From: Maribacter sp.
Lineage (GTDB): Bacteria; Bacteroidota; Bacteroidia; Flavobacteriales; Flavobacteriaceae
Assembly: GCA_018679695.1 (NCBI GenBank)
Contig: JAHHKH010000055.1
Coordinates: 1 to 5,983 of the forward strand
DNA length: 5,983 nucleotides
Direction: 5' to 3'
Numbering within the stretch: position 1 is the first letter of the stretch; every line of letters begins with the position of its first letter. A program made the translations under genes and the position numbers. Positions 1 through 5,709 of this stretch are shown one piece after another. The notes beneath the pieces are model-generated. The model saw nothing but the letters and a program-made list of their open reading frames with translations. It searched no databases and had not been told where the DNA came from.

Positions 1-158
1 TCCGCTTCTTCAAGAAAAAATCTAATCCAAGGTATGTAATTCTTTGTATACCTACTTTTTCCTTTATTATGATCTGCCAATCGCTCATCCGGATCTTCGG
101 ACATACCAACGTATATCTTGTCGAAATCCTCACTCCATAAAGCATATACATAGTACAT
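1..158 (-). CDS. GIY-YIG (URI-type) nuclease, 5' part only; 3' end lies off the left edge
   Basis: Reading leftward from an ATG at 158, 52 codons stay open to the window edge. The product starts MYYVYALWSE, has KIYVGMSEDPDERLADHN at about residues 14-31 and TKNYIPW at 38-44. This is the standard opening of a GIY-YIG domain: the first YVY corresponds to GIY, YVG (16-18) to YIG, R26 to the conserved helix arginine, and the PW(x)nEE stretch leads toward the catalytic glutamate region. Stand-alone proteins of this kind are usually about 80-100 residues, so roughly half is missing. Start 158 is chosen because family members begin with M-(Y/F)-Y-V-Y. In-frame ATGs at 176 and 218 would add 6 or 20 residues; the frame closes at a TAA at 228-230. 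No clear Shine-Dalgarno precedes 158. In this family single-domain members are often of unknown role, and DNA cleavage is inferred from the fold only. A plus-strand frame over this stretch is its antisense shadow. Confidence 0.8.
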   Translation of the reverse strand, partial: MYYVYALWSEDFDKIYVGMSEDPDERLADHNKGKSRYTKNYIPWIRFFLEEA

Positions 159-182
159 TGACCAAAAAATATGCATTCGATG

Positions 183-228
183 ACGTGATTCGCCGTTGGC
201 GAAAACGCCACTGGCCATTTTATCACGT
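183..228 (-). repeat. incomplete third unit of the hairpin array with two mutually exclusive inner hairpins
   Basis: The outer arms ACGTGAT (183-189) and ATCACGT (222-228) are the same heptamers that bound the two complete hairpins to the right, and here again they are complementary. Between them lie TTCGCC/GGCGAA (189-203, 3-nt loop) and TGGCG/CGCCA (197-210, 4-nt loop). These two share GGCG, so only one can form at a time. A third small palindrome, GCCA-C-TGGC, sits at 207-215. The CTGGCCATT-like stretch at 211-219 resembles the 9-nt spacer between the complete units (256-264, CTGCCATTC). This segment directly precedes the GIY-YIG start and would be inside the coding region if translation began at 218. 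Confidence 0.6.
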
Positions 229-255
229 TATTCCGCTATGCGGAATTCACGTGAT
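222..255 (-). repeat. compound hairpin unit A (nested inverted repeat)
   Basis: Plus-strand order: ATCACGT (222-228), T, ATTCCGC (230-236), TAT loop, GCGGAAT (240-246), TC, ACGTGAT (249-255). The outer stem is 7 bp and the inner stem 7 bp, separated by a 1-nt/2-nt internal loop. Both stems are perfectly paired. The layout is identical to unit B at 265-296 although the inner stem sequences differ, which is what selection for shape rather than sequence would leave. It lies in the predicted leader of the leftward GIY-YIG gene. There is no T-run after it on either strand, so it is not a standard intrinsic terminator. Confidence 0.85.
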
Positions 256-264
256 CTGCCATTC

Positions 265-296
265 ATCACGTTGGTTACTATGTAACCTCACGTGAT
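265..296 (-). repeat. compound hairpin unit B (nested inverted repeat)
   Basis: Plus-strand order: ATCACGT (265-271), T, GGTTAC (273-278), TAT loop, GTAACC (282-287), TC, ACGTGAT (290-296). The outer arms, the 1-nt/2-nt internal loop and the three-base loop are identical to unit A. The inner stem is 6 bp and unrelated in sequence to that of unit A, yet perfectly complementary. Nine bases (256-264) separate the two units. The right boundary of the array is about 297, where AGGAGG on the minus strand (303-298) begins. Confidence 0.85.
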
Positions 297-312
297 TCCT
301 CCTAAGCGGTTG

Positions 313-340
313 CAAATATAGAAACCTTTTTCAATTCCAA
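313..340 (-). promoter_or_regulatory. predicted Bacteroidetes sigma-A-type promoter for the GIY-YIG leader
   Basis: On the minus strand TTG (340-338) is followed after 17 nt by TATATTTG (320-313). This fits the flavobacterial consensus TTG-N17-23-TAnnTTTG. Transcription would start near 305-309, giving a leader of about 150 nt that contains the whole hairpin array before the ATG at 158. The -35-like element overlaps two small inverted repeats: CCTTTTT/AAAAAGG at 325-331/339-345, and ATTCC/GGAAT at 334-338/345-349. These could be an operator or chance; the sequence does not decide. Confidence 0.55.
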
Positions 341-398
341 AAAGGGAATGTTCATTATTATTTTTCGGTCAAAAAGGGTATTATTCTTTTCTAGAAGC

Positions 399-406
399 TA
401 TTTTTG
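399..406 (+). promoter_or_regulatory. possible -7 box for the rightward operon
   Basis: TATTTTTG matches the Bacteroidetes -7 element TAnnTTTG exactly, but no TTG lies 17-23 nt upstream, so half of the promoter is missing. If used, transcription would begin within a few bases of the ATG at 411, giving a leaderless or near-leaderless mRNA. No better candidate was seen between 297 and 410 on the plus strand. Confidence 0.3.
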
Positions 407-410
407 TGAA

Positions 411-1169
411 ATGGAAGAATGGTACCATTATCCGCTCTTGATCGTGGTTGGTTTTGTCGTTGGTTTTATCAATACCATTGCTGGGGGAGCCTCATTGATA
501 TCATTACCGGTATTGATTTTTTTAGGCTTGCCTCCTAGCGTGGCCAACGGAACAAATAGGGTAGCCATTGTTTTTCAAACAGCAATAGCAACAGCAGGTT
601 TCAAGAGTAAAGGGGTCTCTACTTTCCCATTTAATATATATCTGGGTATCTCGGCCCTTATAGGTGCCATATTAGGGGCTCAGTTGGCAGTTGACATAAA
701 AGGGGAGACCTTTAATAGAATTTTGGCTATCATCATGATCGTCGTAGTGATGATCATTGTTTTTAAGCCCAGAATAAACCTAACCGATCTTCAAGAGCGT
801 ACGACAGGAAAGTATCTTTGGCTTTCGATATTGGCGTTTTTCTTTATCGGTATTTACGGTGGTTTTATCAATGCGGGAATAGGATTTATCATTATTCTAT
901 TTCTACATTACTTTAACCGCATGAACCTGGTAAGGGTGAATGCCACCAAAGTTGCTCTGGTATTTGTTTATACCCTTTCCGCTTTGATCGTTTTTGCCCT
1001 CAATGACAAGGTCAATTGGCAAGTCGGCGTAATCTTGGCTTTGGGAAATGGGCTAGGGGCATGGCTTTCAAGTCGGGTATCGGTTAAAAAAGGAGATGGT
1101 TTTATAAAGACCTTTTTAGTCGTTATGGTGGTTATCATGGCCATTAAACTTTGGTTTTTTGATTTATAG
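411..1169 (+). CDS. TauE/SafE family sulfite exporter-like membrane protein (permease)
   Basis: A 252-residue, very hydrophobic protein of the normal length for the TauE/SafE (formerly DUF81) family of inner-membrane transporters. Members are linked to export of sulfite or sulfonate-derived anions, but most substrates are unknown. About seven to eight membrane segments can be read, roughly at residues 7-27, 28-45, 76-93, 103-118, 137-155, 156-168, 181-197, 205-220 and 233-249. The internal duplication typical of the family is visible: GFINTIAGG (18-26) against GFINAGIGF (151-159), and SVANGTNRVA (43-52) against VRVNATKVAL (174-183). The start is set at 411 because the protein then opens MEEWYHYPLL, like relatives. 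An in-frame ATG at 348 would add 21 residues rich in F, R and K with no family counterpart. It heads a three-gene operon, and its stop is 5 nt from the next start. The substrate cannot be told from sequence. Confidence 0.85.
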   Translation: MEEWYHYPLLIVVGFVVGFINTIAGGASLISLPVLIFLGLPPSVANGTNRVAIVFQTAIATAGFKSKGVSTFPFNIYLGISALIGAILGAQLAVDIKGETFNRILAIIMIVVVMIIVFKPRINLTDLQERTTGKYLWLSILAFFFIGIYGGFINAGIGFIIILFLHYFNRMNLVRVNATKVALVFVYTLSALIVFALNDKVNWQVGVILALGNGLGAWLSSRVSVKKGDGFIKTFLVVMVVIMAIKLWFFDL

Positions 1170-1174
1170 GAACA

Positions 1175-1828
1175 ATGAATTCATACAGCGTGGAAAAGAA
1201 CTTAGAACATTTAAACTGGCGATATGCCGTGAAAAAATTCGATTCGGAACGAATCTTACCAAAAAATAAGGTCGAAGGCCTAAAACAAGCCTTCAATCTT
1301 ACTGCTACTTCTTACGGTTTACAACCCATTAAAATGATAGTGGTACAAAATAAGGAATTGCAAAAACAACTTGTACCCTGCTCATATGGGCAACAACAAG
1401 TTGAAAGTGCCTCCCATGTCTTGGTCATCTGTATCGAAAAAAAGATCGATAAAGCATTTATAACCGAATATTTTGAGCGGGTTAAACGAGTCAGGGGAAC
1501 AAGTGAGGCCATTTTAAAGCCTTTTGAGGAATCTTTGGTTGCGGACTTTTCCAAGAAAAATGCCATGGAAGTTGAGACCTGGGCCACCAATCAGGCATAT
1601 TTGGCGATGGGCAACCTATTGTCATTTTGTGCTTTGGAGGAAATTGACTCTTGCCCTATGGAAGGATTTATACCCAAGGAATATGGTCGCCTGTTAAACT
1701 TAGATGCGAAAGGGCTCACCTCGGTTTTAGTGCTCCCCGTTGGATATAGGGCCAAGGATGACGAGTTTTCGAGAATGGAGAAGGTACGAAAAGACATTTC
1801 GGAAAGCGTAATTGAAATTTTTAAATAG
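1175..1828 (+). CDS. nitroreductase-family NAD(P)H-dependent FMN oxidoreductase (NfsB-like)
   Basis: A 217-residue protein, the same length as E. coli NfsB, and alignable to it end to end by eye. Features: RYAVKKFD (16-23), the FMN-phosphate-binding R(x)(S/A)x(K/R)xF motif; LTATSYGLQP (42-51), equivalent to the SPSSTNSQPW loop; ATNQAYLAMGNLL (137-149), the dimer-interface helix; CPMEGF (160-165), with the conserved Glu; LVLPVGYRAKDDE (185-197); and a late KVRK (203-206) matching the C-terminal FMN-contacting arginine region. These enzymes are soluble homodimers that reduce quinones, nitro-aromatics, pteridines or flavins with NAD(P)H; the physiological substrate is usually unknown. Substitution of Y47-G48 for the polar residues of the canonical loop may alter the active-site pocket. 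It lies 5 nt after the TauE-like gene and 17 nt before the aminotransferase, so it is presumably co-transcribed with both. Confidence 0.85.
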   Translation: MNSYSVEKNLEHLNWRYAVKKFDSERILPKNKVEGLKQAFNLTATSYGLQPIKMIVVQNKELQKQLVPCSYGQQQVESASHVLVICIEKKIDKAFITEYFERVKRVRGTSEAILKPFEESLVADFSKKNAMEVETWATNQAYLAMGNLLSFCALEEIDSCPMEGFIPKEYGRLLNLDAKGLTSVLVLPVGYRAKDDEFSRMEKVRKDISESVIEIFK

Positions 1829-1845
1829 AATAAAAGGACAAAAGA

Positions 1846-3039
1846 ATGCCTGGATTTGAGCTGTTTGGTGAACAAGAAAAGAAAGAAGTACAGGATGTTT
1901 TGGATTCTGGAGTCTTGATGCGTTATGGTTTTGATGGCATGCGCAATGGCCACTGGAAGGCAAAGGAATTGGAAGCTGTAATTACAGCCCGGATGCAAAC
2001 AAAACATACCCAATTAGTAAGTAGTGGTACAGCGGCCTTAACGGTTGCATTGGCGAGTGCCGGTATAGGGTCTGGTGATGAAGTCATTATACCCACTTTT
2101 ACGTTTGTGGCCAGCTTTGAATCGATTTTAGCAATAGGGGCAGTACCTATTTTGGTTGATGTGGATGAGACATTAACATTAGATCCATTGGCCGTGGAAC
2201 GGGCCATTACGAAAAACACCAAAGTGGTGATGCCCGTTCATATGTGTGGGTCAATGGCCGATTTAAGCGCCTTGAAAAAGCTTTGTTCGAAACACGGATT
2301 ATTATTACTGGAAGATGCTTGTCAGGCTATTGGAGGAAGCTATGAAGGTAAACCCCTGGGAAGCTATGGTGATTTGGGCTGTTTTTCCTTTGATTATGTA
2401 AAGACCATTACCTGTGGTGAAGGTGGGGCCCTCATTACAAACAATGGGGATTATTTTAAAAATGCCGATCATTATTCCGATCATGGCCATGATCATACAG
2501 GACAGGATAGGGGAGCGGAAAACCATCCTTTTCTCGGGTATAATTATAGGATCTCGGAGCTTCATGCCGCGGTAGGACTGGCACAAATTAGGAGGTTGGA
2601 TGATTTTTTAGCGCTTCAAGAGCGCAATTATAGGATTTTGAGAAAAGCCTTGGAGCCCATAGATGGTATCGCATTTAGAAAGGTCCCAGAGGGCGGTATT
2701 GAGAATTATTCTTTTTTAAGTTTTTTCCTTCCTAATGCAGAGAGGGCCAAGGCGGCCGAAAGTGCACTTAAGGAAGCGGGGATAGACGGCTGTTTTTATT
2801 GGTTTGACAATAATTGGCATTACTACCGCAAATGGGAGCATTTAGCCAATAGGATATCCCTAGGTAATTTGCCAAAGGAAGTGACAGCTGGTCTACCTGA
2901 TTACAGTAAGGCCGTTTTCCCGCAATCGGACCATTGGATAGGTCGAAACCTATCCTGTTTAATAAAATTGGGTTGGTCGGAAACTGAAACGCAGGAGCGT
3001 GCCAAAAAAATGGCCAATATTTTGAGAAATATAGTGTAA
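1846..3039 (+). CDS. kdnA: KdnA-like 8-amino-Kdo transaminase (DegT/DnrJ/EryC1/StrS family, PLP-dependent)
   Basis: A 397-residue fold-type I aminotransferase. PLP-site motifs in order: SSGTAAL (59-65, phosphate cup), FTFVAS (85-90), EDACQAIGG (156-164, the Asp that pairs with the pyridine nitrogen), SFDYVKTITCGEGGA (181-195, with K186 as Schiff-base lysine), and GYNYRISELHAA (231-242). Several stretches match what I recall of KdnA from Shewanella beyond generic family motifs: the opening MPGFELFGEQEK, VHMCGSMADL (131-140), DHGHDH (212-217), DGCFYWFDNNWHYY (314-327) and CLIKLGW (371-377). KdnA uses glutamate to aminate the 8-oxo-Kdo made by KdnB, giving 8-amino-Kdo for the inner core of LPS. 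KdnB, an iron-type alcohol dehydrogenase, is not in this window. An AAAAGGA ribosome-binding site (1832-1838) sits 7 nt before the ATG. It ends the rightward operon. A different 3-deoxy-octulosonate or nucleotide-sugar substrate remains possible. Confidence 0.75.
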   Translation: MPGFELFGEQEKKEVQDVLDSGVLMRYGFDGMRNGHWKAKELEAVITARMQTKHTQLVSSGTAALTVALASAGIGSGDEVIIPTFTFVASFESILAIGAVPILVDVDETLTLDPLAVERAITKNTKVVMPVHMCGSMADLSALKKLCSKHGLLLLEDACQAIGGSYEGKPLGSYGDLGCFSFDYVKTITCGEGGALITNNGDYFKNADHYSDHGHDHTGQDRGAENHPFLGYNYRISELHAAVGLAQIRRLDDFLALQERNYRILRKALEPIDGIAFRKVPEGGIENYSFLSFFLPNAERAKAAESALKEAGIDGCFYWFDNNWHYYRKWEHLANRISLGNLPKEVTAGLPDYSKAVFPQSDHWIGRNLSCLIKLGWSETETQERAKKMANILRNIV

Positions 3040-3052
3040 GACCTAATAGGTC
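3040..3052. terminator. small palindrome between convergent stop codons
   Basis: GACCT-AAT-AGGTC forms a 5-bp stem with a 3-nt loop. It lies right after the TAA of the aminotransferase gene (3037-3039) and covers the TAG of ribB (3043-3045 on the minus strand). It could slow or end transcription from both sides. The stem is short and no T-run follows on either strand, so it is a poor intrinsic terminator and may be chance. No better terminator is visible at the junction. Confidence 0.25.
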
Positions 3053-4185
3053 ACATATTCTACAATCTCCAAACCGTAGCCGACAATACCTACCCTTTTG
3101 GTCTGCAAGGTATTGGTCAAAAGGCGGATTTTGGAAATATTCAAGTCATGTAATATTTGCGCACCTACACCAAAATCCCTTGTATCCATATCAATTTTTG
3201 GGGCTTTGAAGATTCCCTTGGCCTGTAATGATTTCAGTTCGGTTAACCGGTTCAACAGATTCAGCGATTGGGATTCCTGGTTTATGAATACAAAGGCACC
3301 CTTTTCCTCATTATTAATGGCATTGAACATATCTTCCAATTTCTTGTCGGGATTATTGGTCAGTGTTCCAAGAATATCGTTGTTGACCAATGTTGCATTA
3401 ATTCGTGTTAAGACCGGTTCGTTTTGTTTCCATTTCCCTTTGGTCAATGCAATATGTATCTGATCATTCGTTGTTTGCTGGTACGCGCGCAATCTGAACT
3501 TTCCAAAACGGGTTGTGATTTCAAAATCCTCTTTCTTTTCAATGAGACTGTCATGCTCCATTCGATAGGCTACCAATTCCTCGATTGAGATAACCTTTAA
3601 ATCGAACTTCTTCGCAACATCGACCAATTGGGGTAATCTGGCCATAGTACCATCCTCATTTAATATCTCAACCAAAATACCCGCAGGTTTAAAACCGGCA
3701 AGTCTGGCAAGGTCTATGGCCGCCTCTGTATGACCTGTTCTTCGAAGCACCCCACCATTTTTTGCGCGCAATGGAAAAATATGTCCTGGTCGGCCCAGAT
3801 CATGGGGTTTGGTGTTTTCATTTACCAATGACAAAATGGTTTTTGAACGGTCATGTACAGATATCCCAGTGGTACAACCGTTCCCTATCAGGTCCACAGA
3901 AACTGTGAACTGGGTTTGATGCAGTACGGTGTTGTCCTGCACCATCATCTCAAGATTTAATTCCTTACAGCGGTCCTCAGTTAATGGAGCACATATTAAT
4001 CCACGACCATGTTTTGCCATGAAATTGATCATTTCTGGAGTGACCATTTCCGCAGCAGCTATAAAATCCCCTTCGTTTTCCCGATTTTCATCATCAACCA
4101 CAATTATAACCTTGCCTTTACGAATATCGTTTATCGCTTCCTCTATGGTGTTTAGTTGTATACTTTTATCCATGCTCGTAATCAT
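3043..4185 (-). CDS. ribB: 3,4-dihydroxy-2-butanone 4-phosphate synthase with degenerate GTP cyclohydrolase II domain
   Basis: A 380-residue, two-domain protein. The N-terminal domain (about 10-210) is RibB, which converts ribulose 5-phosphate to 3,4-dihydroxy-2-butanone 4-phosphate plus formate for riboflavin synthesis. Its active-site features are intact: DDENRENEGD (31-40, with the metal-binding acidic loop), HGRGLICAPL (59-68), GCTTGISVHDR (103-113), RPGHIFPL (132-139, H135), RRTGHTEA (148-155, H152) and E173 in the VEILNEDG stretch. The C-terminal domain (about 222-380) has the RibA layout, with TRFGKFRLRAY near its start and DFGVGAQIL (337-345) and GYGLEIVEYV (369-378) at its end. However, the zinc cysteines and the arginine of QEGRG are replaced, so GTP cyclohydrolase II activity is not expected. 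The start at 4185 overlaps the stop of the upstream permease gene as ATGA, implying translational coupling. Met5 at 4173 is an alternative start. Confidence 0.93.
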   Translation of the reverse strand: MITSMDKSIQLNTIEEAINDIRKGKVIIVVDDENRENEGDFIAAAEMVTPEMINFMAKHGRGLICAPLTEDRCKELNLEMMVQDNTVLHQTQFTVSVDLIGNGCTTGISVHDRSKTILSLVNENTKPHDLGRPGHIFPLRAKNGGVLRRTGHTEAAIDLARLAGFKPAGILVEILNEDGTMARLPQLVDVAKKFDLKVISIEELVAYRMEHDSLIEKKEDFEITTRFGKFRLRAYQQTTNDQIHIALTKGKWKQNEPVLTRINATLVNNDILGTLTNNPDKKLEDMFNAINNEEKGAFVFINQESQSLNLLNRLTELKSLQAKGIFKAPKIDMDTRDFGVGAQILHDLNISKIRLLTNTLQTKRVGIVGYGLEIVEYVTY

Positions 4186-5705
4186 ACTGTTGCTGTTTCT
4201 TTGTCTTTCCTTTTAAATATTCTATTGAAGACTTCAATAATCCCGTCAAAATTGGCTAGACCGCGATCTGCCGTCGCCTTCTTAGTAAGGACAATGCTCA
4301 AAGGTAACATTATCATTGTAGATAACCATGCTCCAAAAATTGGATGGATTTCGTTTTTCTTGGCATAATTTTCGGCAAATACACCAATAAAATAATAGGT
4401 GAGAAATAACATGATGGCTATCACCATGGGTAACCCAATACCACCTTTACGAATTATTGCTCCCAAGGGTGCACCAACAAAGAATAGAATAACACAGGAT
4501 AGGGCCAAGGCATATTTTTTATGCAATGATAAGATATGCCGATTATAGATTTCATATCGTTTTTCCAATTCATTTCTCTTTCCCTGTATGGAGGTTATAA
4601 CGTTGGTAGCCGAATTTTTTGCCCCCCCAGCTATTTGTACTCTTTGCCAATATTGATAAAGTTCCAGGATGTCGTTAACCGACTTGGGATTGGCAACTAC
4701 GACAGTATCCTTATCGATTGTTGGAATTTCCTTTTTGTCGAGTTTTTTAAATCTGGCCATTTTATTCTCCAAAATTGTTGAGTCTTCCTTAGGAAGGGGT
4801 ACAAAAGCACCCATTCTTCCATGGATATTCTTTGAAAATGCCTCCACAATCCTAAGATTATCCTTCTTCAAGGAGTCGATATCCTTGGAAAGACGAAAGA
4901 CATTTTTCATCTTTTCAGTCTCGGTATCGCGTTCTTCCTCAAGATCAACATTATTGAAATCTGAAAGGTCAATGTTCATGGTATAGGTCTCAAAGTTCGC
5001 ATTCGCAAATGGATACTTATTTTTGTCATTTCGGGAACTTTTTTCCAAATCTCGATAGTAATGACCATCATACAATACCAATTGAAGGATATCCGAGGAT
5101 TCGCTACTCTTAAGCTCTCCGTTTTTTGCTTTGATCACCGTAGCGTTGACTTTGGTCTTGGTTTTTAAATGAATCGTTACATTCTCTAGAAATCGGTCAT
5201 TTTCACCATACTTTCTATCCACCTTAATATTCATATCAGCACCTTCAAAATCACTGAAAACCCCTTCAACTATGGCTACTGCAGGCTTCACCTTTGCAAT
5301 ATTACGGCGCAGGTTATAAATTTTCTGTTCTGATGCAGGGATAACACTGTTGGCAAAATAAAAAGTAACACCACCCAGAAAGACAATGAAAACTATAAGG
5401 CTGAGCATTGCCCGTTGTAAGGAAATACCAGAAGCCTTCATCGCTGCAAACTCGTAGTTCTCTGCAAATGTCCCAAATGTGAGGATCGAGGAAAGAAGTA
5501 CCGTCAGTGGCAATACTTTCTCAGTGAGATTGGGCATTAGGTAAAATAGAAACTTACCAATGATGACAATGTCAAGCCCTTTGCCCGCCAAGTCATCGAT
5601 AAAAAGCCAAATAGTCTGGAATATGAAGATGAACATCAATATTACAAACGAGCTGAAAAAGTTAAATAGGAATCTCGATAATATATATCGGTCTAATATT
5701 CTCAA
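4182..5705 (-). CDS. LptF/LptG-family permease of the lipopolysaccharide exporter
   Basis: A 507-residue inner-membrane protein with the LptF/LptG plan: three N-terminal membrane helices (about 13-36, 55-77, 99-121), a large periplasmic domain (122-395) and three C-terminal helices (about 396-416, 424-444, 455-474). Family signatures are the ILDRYILSRFL opening; EKVLPLTVLLSSILTFG (62-78) followed by NYEFAAMKASGIS (83-95), the cytoplasmic coupling helix that meets the LptB ATPase; and APLGAIIRKGG (412-422). It would extract LPS from the inner membrane as part of LptB2FG. E. coli LptF and LptG are about 360 residues; the extra length is mainly a charged segment near 255-385 plus a basic tail after 475. 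The start is TTG at 5705, since the next in-frame Met (24) lies inside the first helix and relatives begin at this position. It starts 4 nt after lolA and overlaps ribB by 4 nt. Whether it is LptF or LptG cannot be decided by eye. Confidence 0.88.
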   Translation of the reverse strand: MRILDRYILSRFLFNFFSSFVILMFIFIFQTIWLFIDDLAGKGLDIVIIGKFLFYLMPNLTEKVLPLTVLLSSILTFGTFAENYEFAAMKASGISLQRAMLSLIVFIVFLGGVTFYFANSVIPASEQKIYNLRRNIAKVKPAVAIVEGVFSDFEGADMNIKVDRKYGENDRFLENVTIHLKTKTKVNATVIKAKNGELKSSESSDILQLVLYDGHYYRDLEKSSRNDKNKYPFANANFETYTMNIDLSDFNNVDLEEERDTETEKMKNVFRLSKDIDSLKKDNLRIVEAFSKNIHGRMGAFVPLPKEDSTILENKMARFKKLDKKEIPTIDKDTVVVANPKSVNDILELYQYWQRVQIAGGAKNSATNVITSIQGKRNELEKRYEIYNRHILSLHKKYALALSCVILFFVGAPLGAIIRKGGIGLPMVIAIMLFLTYYFIGVFAENYAKKNEIHPIFGAWLSTMIMLPLSIVLTKKATADRGLANFDGIIEVFNRIFKRKDKETATV

Positions 5706-5709
5706 TGGT

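Noticed and set aside
44..295. Plus-strand 83-codon frame
   Set aside because: It runs antisense to the GIY-YIG start and through the hairpin array; no domain, and composition dictated by the repeats.
183..296. CRISPR array
   Set aside because: Repeats are 7-nt inverted arms of hairpins, not 25-40 nt direct repeats with unique spacers of constant length; no cas genes.
222..296. Intrinsic terminators
   Set aside because: No T-run follows either hairpin on either strand, and the nearest upstream gene on each strand would not end here.
348..410. Upstream start at 348 for the TauE-like gene
   Set aside because: The added 21 residues do not resemble family N termini, while the ATG at 411 gives the usual length and opening.
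1929..2150. Aminotransferase as a generic perosamine- or ArnB-type enzyme
   Set aside because: The DHGHDH and FYWFDNNWHYY stretches and the MPGFELFGEQEK opening fit KdnA better, though this is from memory rather than a search.
1591..2222. Minus-strand frames opposite the nitroreductase and aminotransferase genes
   Set aside because: They are shadows of strongly supported plus-strand genes and contain no recognisable domain.
3043..3520. Bifunctional RibBA
   Set aside because: The GTP cyclohydrolase II half lacks all three zinc cysteines and the catalytic arginine.
4160..4230. FMN riboswitch before ribB
   Set aside because: ribB begins inside the end of the permease gene, with no room for the roughly 120-nt aptamer and no RFN-like motifs seen.
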